Assembly (NCBI GenBank): GCA_013151865.1
Contig: JAADHN010000021.1
Location: 1-47,776 of the forward strand
Reading direction: 5' to 3'
Source: Kiritimatiellota bacterium
GTDB lineage: Bacteria; Verrucomicrobiota; Lentisphaeria; Oligosphaerales; JAADHN01
Length of the DNA: 47,776 nucleotides
The stretch's first letter is position 1, and every line of letters begins with the position of its first letter. Under the pieces are notes generated by a model that ran no database searches, was not told where the DNA came from, and was given only the letters and a program-made list of their open reading frames with translations. Of the stretch, positions 9,067 through 18,103 are shown one piece after another. Both the position numbers and the translations under genes were made by a program.

Positions 9067-9651
9067 ATGTACACCCATCGCTTTACGCTCATTGAGATGT
9101 TGGTGGTTCTCGCGATCATGGGGTTGGTCTCCGCCTTGGTCATACCGCGCGTCGGACGATTGCCGGCCGGCATCGCCATTCGGCGGACCGTGGCCCAAGT
9201 CCGAAACGCGTTTCGCATGGCCGCCGTCCGTGCCCGAGGCACCGGACGCGCTGTCCGCCTGGAGTTCGCCCCGGACGCCCACGCACTACGTCTCAGCGAC
9301 CTGCCCCGCTCACGTTTCTCCACCGATGCCAGGCTGACGCCGCCATCATTTCCGGCAGCCTCCGGCGACGCCGGAACTTCTTCCGCAGACGGAATCGGCG
9401 AAAACGGGACCGGTAGTGCCGGGCTGCTGGCGGCGTTGTCCGCCTTTCCATTGCCCAAGGGGGTCGAGTGGCGTTCCGACAACGCACCGGCCGGGGGGGA
9501 CGGAGACGAAACTGTCGAGTTTCGCTTTTTCCCCAACGGCGAAGCTTCCGGCCCGGACCTTGTGGTCATTGCCGGAAAACGCCGCGTCCGCCTCACACTC
9601 GAGCGCCTCACCGGCCGACTCCGCGCCACCGAAGAAGAAACCACGCCATAG
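9067..9651 (+). CDS. Minor pseudopilin, GspH-like
   Basis: A 194-residue protein with a very short leader, MYTHR, followed by FTLIEMLVVLAIMGLVSALVIP, a prepilin N-terminus with Glu at +5 of the mature protein. The -1 residue is Arg, which is unusual for prepilin peptidase substrates. The remainder (motif VRNAFRMAAVRARGTGRAVRLEF, then a beta-rich C-terminal part ending in KRRVRLTLERLTGRLR) resembles GspH/FimT minor pseudopilins. A longer in-frame reading from 8833 overlaps gspG and lacks a ribosome site; GGGAG 6-7 nt before the ATG at 9067 supports the chosen start. It is last in the gspF-gspG unit and is followed by a hairpin. Confidence 0.8.
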   Translation: MYTHRFTLIEMLVVLAIMGLVSALVIPRVGRLPAGIAIRRTVAQVRNAFRMAAVRARGTGRAVRLEFAPDAHALRLSDLPRSRFSTDARLTPPSFPAASGDAGTSSADGIGENGTGSAGLLAALSAFPLPKGVEWRSDNAPAGGDGDETVEFRFFPNGEASGPDLVVIAGKRRVRLTLERLTGRLRATEEETTP

Positions 9652-9652
9652 A

Positions 9653-9671
9653 TGTCCGGTCGCACCGGACA
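9653..9671. terminator. Perfect hairpin between convergent genes
   Basis: TGTCCGGT / ACCGGACA form a perfect 8-bp stem with a 3-nt loop (CGC), beginning two bases after the pseudopilin stop codon and 41 bases before the end of the convergent dehydratase gene. No T-run follows on either strand, so if it terminates transcription it is a non-canonical, possibly bidirectional element. Confidence 0.5.
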
Positions 9672-9711
9672 GTAGGCGTGCAGAGACCGGTGTGCCGCGC
9701 CGACAAACGAC

Positions 9712-10677
9712 TCAATGAGCACGGAGGATTGCGGCGTACCGTCCGAGCGGCAGGTTGCCGCCGCTGAGAATGCCCACCACTTTTTTGCCCCGCAGCTCGT
9801 CCCTCAGCTTGCGCGCTCCGGCCAACGCCGCCGCTCCCGCGCCCTCGGCTACCATGCGCGCGTGTTCGGCAATCAACCGGATCCCCTCGTCGATCTCGGC
9901 GTCGCTCACCGTAACGAAATCGTCCAACAGCTCCCACATGATCCGCATGGTCAGCGCGAACGGCACCCGCGTCGCCAGTCCTTCGTGCGGCGTCCCCATC
10001 TCCGCCTCCACGTCCAAGGTTCGCCGCTTCCACCCGCGCCAGGCGGCCGGGGCACTCTCGGACTGCACGCCGATCACCCGCACGGCACGGTTCAACCGTT
10101 TGGCTACAATGGCGTTGCCGCACGCCCCACTGCCGCCTCCCACCGGGACAACGATCACCTCCACATCCGGCAGCTCCGCGAAGATTTCCAGCCCCATCGT
10201 GCCCACTCCGGCAATCAACAGGGGCTCGTTGGCCGAATGCACGTACCGGTACCCCTCCCGCCCGACCACCCGCTCCACCTCCTCGCGCGCCGCGTCGAAG
10301 TCCGCACCGTGCAGTCGCACCTCCGCCCCGAGGTCGCGCATCGCCTGCACCTTGGCCGGATTGACGTTTTCCTCAGGGCAATAGATCACCACCGGCACCC
10401 CGAACGTTCTCCCGGCAAAAGCCAAAGATTGACCGTGGTTCCCGGTGCTCGCCGCGATCACGCCGACCGCCTTCTCCGCTTCACTCAATCTCCCCACCAA
10501 GTTCACCCCGCCACGCACTTTGAACGCACCCACCGGTTGGCAGTTTTCGCATTTGAGGTAAAAATCACATCCCAGCAACCGCGATAACCCCCAGCAGTGC
10601 ACCAGCGGCGTAGGCGGCAGGTACGGCAGGATGAAGTCCCTGGCATCGACAACATCTTCAAAATCGGGAACTGCCAT
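9712..10677 (-). CDS. PLP-dependent threonine/serine dehydratase (fold type II)
   Basis: A 321-residue protein with the catalytic domain only; no ACT or other regulatory C-terminal domain, so it resembles catabolic threonine/serine dehydratases or serine racemase-like enzymes more than biosynthetic IlvA. Seen: the PLP-binding lysine K53 in GAFKVRGG, the substrate loop ASTGNHGQSLA, the phosphate-binding glycine loop VPVGGGSGACG and the C-terminal SGGNLPL. The expected reaction is deamination of Ser/Thr or a related hydroxy amino acid to a 2-oxo acid. A GTG at 10686 is an alternative start; the ATG at 10677 is preferred. The gene begins about 12 nt after the stop of the upstream hydrolase gene, indicating one operon. 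Exact substrate is not decidable from sequence. Confidence 0.85.
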   Translation of the reverse strand: MAVPDFEDVVDARDFILPYLPPTPLVHCWGLSRLLGCDFYLKCENCQPVGAFKVRGGVNLVGRLSEAEKAVGVIAASTGNHGQSLAFAGRTFGVPVVIYCPEENVNPAKVQAMRDLGAEVRLHGADFDAAREEVERVVGREGYRYVHSANEPLLIAGVGTMGLEIFAELPDVEVIVVPVGGGSGACGNAIVAKRLNRAVRVIGVQSESAPAAWRGWKRRTLDVEAEMGTPHEGLATRVPFALTMRIMWELLDDFVTVSDAEIDEGIRLIAEHARMVAEGAGAAALAGARKLRDELRGKKVVGILSGGNLPLGRYAAILRAH

Positions 10678-10689
10678 CGTTATCACACT

Positions 10690-12342
10690 CTATTCCAGGT
10701 CGACCACCGGCAGTCGCAGGCAGGAACGCACGCCCGGCCCGTGCAACACCGAGTTATGGGCCACCACCGACTCACCGCCAGCCCATGGACCCGCCATCGT
10801 GTTGTCATGCGGCAGGATGCGTGGATAATCGCTGCTGGCGACCATCAACCCGATCCGCGCCCCGGCCGGAAACACGTAGCCGAGCTGCCCCATCTGCAGA
10901 TGAATGGCCGTCGCCCGGTTCTTCTCCAGCGGCAGTGGGGCGCTCCAGCTTTCCCGATACCGGCACCGCAACGATCCCAAAGTCAGGCAAATGACGGCCC
11001 CGGATGCTTCTTCCACGCAAAGTCTCGCCACAAAGTCGGTATCTTCCGCGTCGCTGGCCACGAACAGATCCAACCCGACATCGCCGAGGATCGTCAAGGC
11101 TTGCGGCAAGATCTCACTGCGGTAGTAGAGCACGTCCGGACGCGCAAGAATCGGCCGGACGTCAACCGGGCCGGCGTGCGGCAGGCCCCAGTAGATGGGA
11201 CCGCCCCGCGTGGGGACCGGCTCCCGAGGGTCGCAAGCATACGAGTCTCGGATGTCCCTATCGGGGACTTCCTGACGCAGCGTTCCGGTCTCACCCATCG
11301 AATCCAGGTGCCAGTTCCGCACCTCGGCTGCCGGCGGCGGCCAATCCTCCAAGTCGACCCAACGATTCTCCCCCATTAGAAACACCTTTACCGGCGCTTC
11401 CTGCAACAGACCGTCGTCCCTGTCTTTCAGATGCAGATCCAGGAAGCGCAGTTCATGCTCCAGCAGCGGGAAGTCCGCCGCCGGCCCAAAATCCCACTCT
11501 CCGTACCGACGCTGGGCTCCCCCTCGCGCACCCGTGGTGGTGTGCCCCCACGGTCCGATCAGCAGGCGCTGTCCGGAGCGCGCCCGGTCGGTCGCTCCCA
11601 CATCCCGTATGCGACTGTACGCCGCGTATTGCCCCCGAGTCAGATGATCGAACCATCCTCCCGTGTGCAACCCCGGCACCCGCACCCGCTCATGCATCGC
11701 ATACTGGTCGACATTTTTCCAATACCCGTTGTATCGATCCCGGACCGCCCACTCCTTTAACACGGGCGTCCCGAAACCCACCCGCGTGGCGATCTCTTCC
11801 ACGCCGCCGAGACCATGCAGATCCTCCCATGAGAAATGCTGCATCGGGGGCTGGGTCCGACAACTGGCGTGAGTCACCGACCAACGGACGGCATTGGCCA
11901 GGGCAAAACACCCGTCGTATCGAATCCAGTCCCGAAAAAACGAGCCGGGCGCCACCGACGGCACGATGCAGCGCAACGCCTCGTGCCCTCCGGCCGCCGC
12001 CGGCACTTGCACAATCCCCAGGTAGCTCCGTCCCCACAGCCCGATACGCCCGTTGCACCATCGCCGATTCGCGACCCAATCCAAAGCGGCTTGTCCGTCT
12101 GCCGCCTCGTCCACCAACGGCCGAAACAGTCCGTCCGAGTCGTATTTCCCCCGGCAGTCCTGCACCACGCAGGCGTAACCGCGCGCCACGAATAGTCCGG
12201 CCGTCCCCTGCAACGACGTGCGGTGGTACGGGGTGCGCACCAGCACCGCCGGGAAGGGGCCCGGCCCATCCGGCAAATACACGTCCGTAGCCAGCTCAGT
12301 CCCGTCCGCAGCCGGTACCCGGCGACACAACCGGTACTGCAT
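10690..12342 (-). CDS. CocE/NonD family hydrolase (peptidase S15-like)
   Basis: A 550-residue alpha/beta hydrolase with a C-terminal jelly-roll, the layout of X-Pro dipeptidyl-peptidase/cocaine esterase-like enzymes. Visible: YACVVQDCRGKYDSDG (family signature following the oxyanion strand), the nucleophile motif GRSYLG (Ser near residue 107), and LLIGPWGH carrying the catalytic His. The C-terminal domain ends with the usual ARIGLMVASSDYPR segment. A longer reading starts at 12372, but GGGAGA lies about 7 nt before the ATG at 12342, which decides the start. No signal peptide, so cytoplasmic. It sits between nikR and a dehydratase gene in one unit. Members hydrolyse esters, amides or beta-lactam side chains; the substrate is unknown. 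Confidence 0.88.
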   Translation of the reverse strand: MQYRLCRRVPAADGTELATDVYLPDGPGPFPAVLVRTPYHRTSLQGTAGLFVARGYACVVQDCRGKYDSDGLFRPLVDEAADGQAALDWVANRRWCNGRIGLWGRSYLGIVQVPAAAGGHEALRCIVPSVAPGSFFRDWIRYDGCFALANAVRWSVTHASCRTQPPMQHFSWEDLHGLGGVEEIATRVGFGTPVLKEWAVRDRYNGYWKNVDQYAMHERVRVPGLHTGGWFDHLTRGQYAAYSRIRDVGATDRARSGQRLLIGPWGHTTTGARGGAQRRYGEWDFGPAADFPLLEHELRFLDLHLKDRDDGLLQEAPVKVFLMGENRWVDLEDWPPPAAEVRNWHLDSMGETGTLRQEVPDRDIRDSYACDPREPVPTRGGPIYWGLPHAGPVDVRPILARPDVLYYRSEILPQALTILGDVGLDLFVASDAEDTDFVARLCVEEASGAVICLTLGSLRCRYRESWSAPLPLEKNRATAIHLQMGQLGYVFPAGARIGLMVASSDYPRILPHDNTMAGPWAGGESVVAHNSVLHGPGVRSCLRLPVVDLE

Positions 12343-12413
12343 GACACGCTCTCCCTTCGCAATTCCACACAAGTCGAGGCCGGACTCACCCCGCGCGCGC
12401 GCCCCGTCGGACC

Positions 12414-12830
12414 TCAGTGCAGTTCAGCCCCGGTCGAACTCATGTTGAGCGCGGCATGCAGCACACCCTTCTGCCGCCGCAAGCGGTCGGCAATCCGCTG
12501 CAATCTCCGAGCTGCTCCACGCATCAGGGTCACCTCCACACAGTGGTGGGCGTCCAGGTGAACGTGCGTCGTGGCCAGGATCTCGCTGTGGTGGTCGTGT
12601 TGCAGCTCCGTAAGTTTCTCACTGAGTCCGTGGGTGTGGTGATTGTACACCAGGGTCAGCGTCCCGACCACGTCCCGGTTATACTTCCATTCGCGCTTGA
12701 CAAGCTGCTCGCGGATGAGGTCGCGAATAAACTCCGAACGGTTTTCATAGCCGCTCTCGCTTACAAGCCCCTCGAGCTGTTCGTAAAGGCTTTTTTCGAT
12801 AGATATACTGAGTCGAACCAGTTCACTCAT
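12414..12830 (-). CDS. nikR: Nickel-responsive regulator NikR (ribbon-helix-helix)
   Basis: A 138-residue protein. Residues 3-45 form a ribbon-helix-helix DNA-binding domain (VRLSISIEKSLYEQLEGLV, then NRSEFIRDLIREQL). The C-terminal ACT-like regulatory domain contains the nickel ligands with exact NikR spacing: H78, H89, H91 and C97 (compare H76, H87, H89, C95 in E. coli). GAGGAG 10 nt upstream supports the ATG at 12830 over in-frame starts at 12839 and 12917. It is the first gene of a minus-strand unit with a CocE-type hydrolase and a PLP dehydratase. No nickel transporter or nickel enzyme is nearby, so its targets are elsewhere or the operon is itself metal-controlled. Confidence 0.93.
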   Translation of the reverse strand: MSELVRLSISIEKSLYEQLEGLVSESGYENRSEFIRDLIREQLVKREWKYNRDVVGTLTLVYNHHTHGLSEKLTELQHDHHSEILATTHVHLDAHHCVEVTLMRGAARRLQRIADRLRRQKGVLHAALNMSSTGAELH

Positions 12831-13195
12831 GGCGAACATACTCCTCACAGACGAAAAACCGGTACCGAGGGCCGTCGCACCTTCCGGCGCAATAGATGCC
12901 GGGCCGACATTACCCAATTACCCGCCCGCGCCCCTCCCGCATGTGCCCCATGCCCGGGGGCTCGAAGTGTCGGCCCGTTGGACGCTCCGGACGTCCTGTG
13001 ATAAGATAGCGTCTGAACCAAGTCCCGGCACCCGGCGACGCCCTTCTCCGACGAGAACGGCTCCCAACCGGCGTCCCGTCCGGTCGTGCGTGGGGGAACC
13101 CTCCCCTCGGACGATAAAGTTTCCGGGCAACGCGCCGGGAGGTCAACGTGCGGGCACCGGGGACACAACGGTCCCGCAGGAGAGGAGACGTCGTC
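12831..13195. other. Divergent intergenic region between nikR and the large secreted protein gene
   Basis: A 365-bp region with divergent genes on both sides. No ORF in it has support. It holds the ribosome site for nikR on the minus strand, a weak promoter candidate for the plus-strand gene (12978-13007) and that gene's ribosome site (AGGAGAGGAG) shortly before 13196. I did not find a convincing GTATGA-N16-TCATAC type NikR operator. Confidence 0.5.
12978..13007 (+). promoter_or_regulatory. Weak sigma-70-like promoter candidate
   Basis: TTGGAC at 12978-12983 and TAAGAT at 13002-13007 are separated by 18 bp and lie about 190 bp before the large secreted protein gene. Three of six bases match at -35 and four of six at -10. 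This is a weak call by eye. Confidence 0.25.
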
Positions 13196-16100
13196 ATGAA
13201 ATCGACAAAACCCTTGCAGTTGATTTCGGGCGTTCGGGATTGGGCACGAATCGTCGTCCTTGTCACGGTGCTCCCGAGTCTGCCGGGGGCGACGCGGGCG
13301 GCCCCGGCACTGCCTCGTCTCGAATCGGATACATGGCGGATTGCGCCCATCGAACCGCAGGCGCCCTATACTGGCTTTGTCTGCGAACTCCGCAAGACCG
13401 GCTGGCAAGTCCTCATCCGTTTCGGCAGCGTGGGCAACCTGACGGCCCTAGTCGGCCGGGTTCGGCGTGAGACGGACGCCCCCGTGCTGCGTTTCACCCG
13501 CTTGAAGGGACAGCCCACCCCCGGATTCGCACGAGACTCGTACATCGAGGTCGGAATAGACCCCCGCACGTCAATACCCGAAATACGTTTCCGCCTGCAT
13601 TTGAAAGAATTCAATCAAGCCGCCTGGCGTGCCGGGATGGGCGATGTTCCGTTTCATTTCATGGTCTGCGCACAGCCCGACGCCCGCATCTTCCACCAGC
13701 GCGGTTGGCCTGTCCCGACCCCGTTGCAGGATCCGTACCCGATGTTGAGCGAGGCCACGAGATACGGCGTTCAGATCCGGAGTTTTTGGTCCAAGGCCTG
13801 GACTTATGCGCCGCCGATCGGGGCCTGGCCCATCCCGGCGATGGGGCTTTGGACGCCCGAGCGAGGCCAATATGTGGCGTACGATTTCCATGCCGCCCGA
13901 CTCGGCGAGAACTCGGCTCGGGACGTTGGCGCTGCCTATTGCTGGAAGTTCCGGAATACGGGTCGTTTTATGGCCTTGGTCTGGCCCTACGCGCGTCCAT
14001 ACCAGAAACTGCGGTTTCCGCAACTCCCGGACCATGCCGTGATCGCGTCTCGCTTTCATTTGCTCGCCACCCAAAGACTTTACCCCGACGACGACCCGAA
14101 CTTGTTCGTCCAGGAATTCGCCTGGAAATACTTTGCAGACGCCTTCCCGGGGGCACCGCGTATGAACGACCTCTCATGGCTGTCTGCGCCGTACCGGCTC
14201 AAAGACTTTCCTGCTTCCACGCTCGGCCGGCTGTACCGCAAGATCACCAAAACCCGCTGGTGGAAAGCCGGGACCGTCGACGTCGGGGGACTTGTGTGGG
14301 ACGGCGACCCGGTAACGGTCGCCTTTGAGAACAAGCGTCAAGCCCAGATCGACCGCCTCCGAAAAGATGTGGACTTCATGCTGACCAAGGCGCAACGATT
14401 TCGAGTCGGTCCGGACGAATGCGTGAGTTGGCGGAAACCTCTCTCGGGCGAAGCCGTGGACATGTTCGGTCCGGAGGGGGTGCCCACGCTGCACAACATC
14501 CAGACCTGGCAGGTCGCCCTCGCCTTTCTCGATCTCTGTCGGAACGATCCTTCTCAGCGGGAGCGTCTGCTGCCCATCGTGGACGGGGTGCTGCGCTGGA
14601 CCCGGCACGTGCTTTACACGCGCAACGGCTACGCCGACGTGCCGGCAGCCCAGTTCTGCTGGGGAGCGGGCCCGGTGACCACGTTCTGCCTGCGGTATTA
14701 CTACACGTTTCGCGACGATCCGAAACGCCAGGACTTGGCCGCGCTGGCCCTGAAGCTCGCTCGAACCATGCTCTACAGGTATCTACCCATCTGGTTGAGC
14801 GACAGCAACAAAACGGACGCTCTCGACAGCTCTTTCTTCATGGAGCCGAATAGCGGCATCAGTTGGCTCGGTGCGGCCTGCTCGAACGAGGTCTGGGTGA
14901 TCCCTCACGCCCTGACCCAGGTATACGTCGCCACGGGCGACCCGCTGCTCGCCCACTGCCTGCGGGGAATGCTCGAGCGATGGCATCAGCTCTATCGCGA
15001 CCAATACGCACCGAACATCTCCGCATACGGAACGGCGTTCAGCGAACGGCTGGGCCTCTACGACGGCGCCGCTCAGGCCCCCGGGACACGCGCCGGGTTC
15101 GGTGGACTCTGGGGACTGTTCGAACGCCTGGCATGGCCGATGGGCGAGGCCAAGGTCCGTTTCGTCTGCGGTGAGGCCGCGGCCATCGCCTTCGACCGAA
15201 ATGGCAAACACACCGATCTGGCAGAGTACCGTTCGTACGGCAACGGACGTTTCTCATGCAGAATTGTCCCCCTGGGAGACGCCGCCTCGCACCAGAAGGG
15301 GCCCTTCGCCATTTGCGTCACGTACCCGTTTTTCGACCTCCGGAAACAGGCGGTCTGGCGCATCCGCGACGGCGAAAAAAAACGACTCGCGCCCGGCCGC
15401 CTCCTCCGAACCTTTGCCCAACGCCCGGACACAGTCCTGGTCCGCGGGATGCGTTACGGCGACACCCTCGCGGTCGGCCGGTTCGATCCCGGGACGCCGG
15501 TCCGCCCCTGCCCCAAACTACGTACGCGCCGACTGGCTCACGGTCGGCGGATTGGACGATCCTTTTGCCAAGACCTCGCTCCGACCTGCAACGTACCGCT
15601 CCGCGCCGACTGGGACGACCCGAAATCCTGGGCCGGACTCGATCCGGGATTGCGCTGGTTGTACGGCGTGCCGTTCGAACTCGTCGACCCCATGTTGAAC
15701 AAAGGGCGCAACGCTGCAAAGGGAGTCGACATCCCCCTGACGGGTCGAGCGGACGATCTCTTTATCCTGGTCGCCGGCGCTCCGGAACGACTTGAAGGAC
15801 GGGTGAACTGCCGGCGAGGACGCCCCGTGGCGATACAAGACACCCATCTCCCCCCTGTCATCGAGGGATGGCCGCAGTGTTTCGATTGGAAAGTGAGCAT
15901 GTTGCACGTCCGTACGCGCGGGAGAGAGTTGCGAAGTCTGCAAATCAAGGACACCCCTGTGCTCGCCGTTACGACTGTTCTGGACGCTCCGGCCGCCGTA
16001 CGACAGACCCTCGCCGCGCTGGACAAACTCCGGAATACCCAACTCCTGCGGCGGCAGCGAGTCCAGGCCCTGCTTGCACTTTCAGACAAGTTTCAAGCCC

Positions 16101-18103
16101 TTTCGGGACGAATCGCCGTCCTACCTTTGAAAAGAAACTCCAACCCCTATGCACTGCCGATCGTCAAAGCGCTGCATAACGCCAACCTGATGAAACATGT
16201 GCATCTGCTCACTCCCGGCGAGTTCGTTGACCCGAGCACGTTCAACGCGGACCGTTTCTGGATCACGCTCTACCTCGGCGGCGAAGAGTATTGGCGCAGC
16301 GTGAATCGCCAAGGCGACGGCGACCAGGCTCTGCTCCGTTACCTCGACCGGGGCGGGACGCTGCTCGTGTTGCCCACGGGCCCGTTCCCGTTCTACTATG
16401 ATCAAAACGACAAGGTCGTCGTGGCTGCGGGCCGGTTCGGGCTGCCCATCTGCGGCAGCGGAGCCGGCCAACGGCAGGATGCGCCCGCGAACAGCCGCCT
16501 GCGCGGTTGGGAAAAACCGCCGACCGGCCACGCGTTCGTTTTCAAAGTGGCTCCGAACCAGCAAATCGTCCGGTCCCTGCCCCCCGCGTTTCTGTTCCCG
16601 AAAGACGAGGAGGCGGACCAACGGTGGCGTCCGCTGGCGCCGAGCGCCGCTCGCGGCCCCTATAAGCCGTTGATCACCCTGACCGACGAAACCGGCCGAA
16701 GCTGGGGCGACGCTGCCGCACTTCTCGGCGTAAGAAGGGGCCGGGTCCTTTCGGTCTGGAGCACTTTGCTCAAAATGCCCCGGATCTCCGTGCCCCTCAT
16801 CGCCGACGTTCTCGGGTTCGCTCTGAACACGGCGTTGCCCCCCATCGCCGAAACCGTCTGCCTGCGAACTTCGCAACCCCCGGTGATCGACGGGCGACTC
16901 GACGACCCCATCTGGAAAGCCGTCCCGATCCTCGACGATTTCCACCTGCTCGGACCGGGGCTGCGAAAGCCGCACTCCGCCACGCGCCTCCGCATGTGTT
17001 GGGACGACACCAATCTGTACCTGGCCTTCGATGCGCAGGATCCGGACATCTGGTCCGACAAGACCGGACGAGACGAATTCCTCTGGGAAGGCGAGGTCGT
17101 CGAGTTCTATATCGACCCGGACGGCGACGGCAAACACTACAAAGAGTTCGAAATCAATCCGCGAAACGCGGTGCTGGATCTGAACATTGCGCAACCCACG
17201 AACGGCGGCGTACCCCTCGATGACGTGAAACGCTTCCTCCGCTGGAACGCCGCGGGGCTGAAAACCGCCGTCCGGGTGGACGGCACACTCGAAGACCGAA
17301 CCGATGCGGACCGCGGCTGGCAGGTCGAAGCCGCCATCCCTTTCGCCAGTCTCGTGGACTCCGGCGCGGCGGCGCCTCGGGTCGGGGATGCCTGGCGCGT
17401 GCAATTCTTCCGAATCGACCGGTCGCGCGGCCTGAAAAAACCGGACCTTGCGTCATGGTCGCCAACCCGCTTGTTCCATACCCCCGACCGCTTCGGCAGC
17501 GTCGTTTTCGGCGGACCGGCGGTCCGAGACGATTTCTCGCTTTATCCTGCGGGCGAGGCGCCCGGTCCCCCCTGGCAGGTCTTGACCGGCAAGTGGACCG
17601 TCGAACACGGGGCACTGGTGGGCGAAAACTCCGGAACCGATGCTTGGCACGCCCTCGGAATCCGGTGGGGCAATCCGGCTTGGCGAGACTACACAGTGAC
17701 CGTGGCGTTTCAAATCGAAGCGCGGGGAAGCGACTGGCGCGACGGCCCATGGTTCGGCGTGCGCTGCTCCGGAAGAGACGGATACTTCGTCGATTTCAGC
17801 AACCGAGACGTCCAGCTTCACAAAGTCTCGGGCGGCGTCGGTACGGACGACGCAACCTGCTTGGCCCGGGCAAGCTGCAAACTGGGGACCACCCCCCATG
17901 TCGTCGCCATCTCGGTCCGGGGCAGGCGACTCAGAATCCGACTGGACGGCCGGCAACTTCTCGACGTCGTGGACGACCGTCTGAACGACACCCCCGCCTT
18001 GGAAGCGGGCACAGTCGTGCTCTCGGCCCGGCGCTGGTCGGGCGGCCGGGACGTCACCCGAGTTCGGTACGATTCCATCTCGGTCGAACACTTTCCCAAT
18101 TGA
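13196..18103 (+). CDS. Very large secreted carbohydrate-acting protein with CBM9-like and LamG/DUF1080-like domains
   Basis: A 1635-residue protein. A signal peptide is visible (hydrophobic IVVLVTVLPSLPGATRAA, cleavage probably after TRAA). The middle (about 380-700) is Trp/Tyr-rich and helical, resembling the (alpha/alpha) barrels of glycosidases and lyases. Around 800-870 is an NPCBM-like segment (GLRWLYGVPFELVDP). Residues about 970-1215 look like a Rossmann or glutaminase-like domain (RIAVLPLKRNSNPYALPIV, GGTLLVLPTGP), as in beta-galactosidase trimerisation domains. About 1220-1440 is a CBM9-like domain (PVIDGRLDDPIWKAV, DDTNLYLAFDAQDPD). The end is a concanavalin-like DUF1080/LamG domain (DDFSLYPAGEAPGPPW, DGPWFGVRCSGRDGY). 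AGGAGAGGAG precedes the ATG at 13196. It probably acts on a polysaccharide outside the cytoplasm; catalytic residues cannot be assigned. Confidence 0.85.
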   Translation: MKSTKPLQLISGVRDWARIVVLVTVLPSLPGATRAAPALPRLESDTWRIAPIEPQAPYTGFVCELRKTGWQVLIRFGSVGNLTALVGRVRRETDAPVLRFTRLKGQPTPGFARDSYIEVGIDPRTSIPEIRFRLHLKEFNQAAWRAGMGDVPFHFMVCAQPDARIFHQRGWPVPTPLQDPYPMLSEATRYGVQIRSFWSKAWTYAPPIGAWPIPAMGLWTPERGQYVAYDFHAARLGENSARDVGAAYCWKFRNTGRFMALVWPYARPYQKLRFPQLPDHAVIASRFHLLATQRLYPDDDPNLFVQEFAWKYFADAFPGAPRMNDLSWLSAPYRLKDFPASTLGRLYRKITKTRWWKAGTVDVGGLVWDGDPVTVAFENKRQAQIDRLRKDVDFMLTKAQRFRVGPDECVSWRKPLSGEAVDMFGPEGVPTLHNIQTWQVALAFLDLCRNDPSQRERLLPIVDGVLRWTRHVLYTRNGYADVPAAQFCWGAGPVTTFCLRYYYTFRDDPKRQDLAALALKLARTMLYRYLPIWLSDSNKTDALDSSFFMEPNSGISWLGAACSNEVWVIPHALTQVYVATGDPLLAHCLRGMLERWHQLYRDQYAPNISAYGTAFSERLGLYDGAAQAPGTRAGFGGLWGLFERLAWPMGEAKVRFVCGEAAAIAFDRNGKHTDLAEYRSYGNGRFSCRIVPLGDAASHQKGPFAICVTYPFFDLRKQAVWRIRDGEKKRLAPGRLLRTFAQRPDTVLVRGMRYGDTLAVGRFDPGTPVRPCPKLRTRRLAHGRRIGRSFCQDLAPTCNVPLRADWDDPKSWAGLDPGLRWLYGVPFELVDPMLNKGRNAAKGVDIPLTGRADDLFILVAGAPERLEGRVNCRRGRPVAIQDTHLPPVIEGWPQCFDWKVSMLHVRTRGRELRSLQIKDTPVLAVTTVLDAPAAVRQTLAALDKLRNTQLLRRQRVQALLALSDKFQALSGRIAVLPLKRNSNPYALPIVKALHNANLMKHVHLLTPGEFVDPSTFNADRFWITLYLGGEEYWRSVNRQGDGDQALLRYLDRGGTLLVLPTGPFPFYYDQNDKVVVAAGRFGLPICGSGAGQRQDAPANSRLRGWEKPPTGHAFVFKVAPNQQIVRSLPPAFLFPKDEEADQRWRPLAPSAARGPYKPLITLTDETGRSWGDAAALLGVRRGRVLSVWSTLLKMPRISVPLIADVLGFALNTALPPIAETVCLRTSQPPVIDGRLDDPIWKAVPILDDFHLLGPGLRKPHSATRLRMCWDDTNLYLAFDAQDPDIWSDKTGRDEFLWEGEVVEFYIDPDGDGKHYKEFEINPRNAVLDLNIAQPTNGGVPLDDVKRFLRWNAAGLKTAVRVDGTLEDRTDADRGWQVEAAIPFASLVDSGAAAPRVGDAWRVQFFRIDRSRGLKKPDLASWSPTRLFHTPDRFGSVVFGGPAVRDDFSLYPAGEAPGPPWQVLTGKWTVEHGALVGENSGTDAWHALGIRWGNPAWRDYTVTVAFQIEARGSDWRDGPWFGVRCSGRDGYFVDFSNRDVQLHKVSGGVGTDDATCLARASCKLGTTPHVVAISVRGRRLRIRLDGRQLLDVVDDRLNDTPALEAGTVVLSARRWSGGRDVTRVRYDSISVEHFPN

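Noticed and set aside
12831-13195. NikR operator
   Set aside because: No GTATGA-type half-sites at the required spacing were found by eye.
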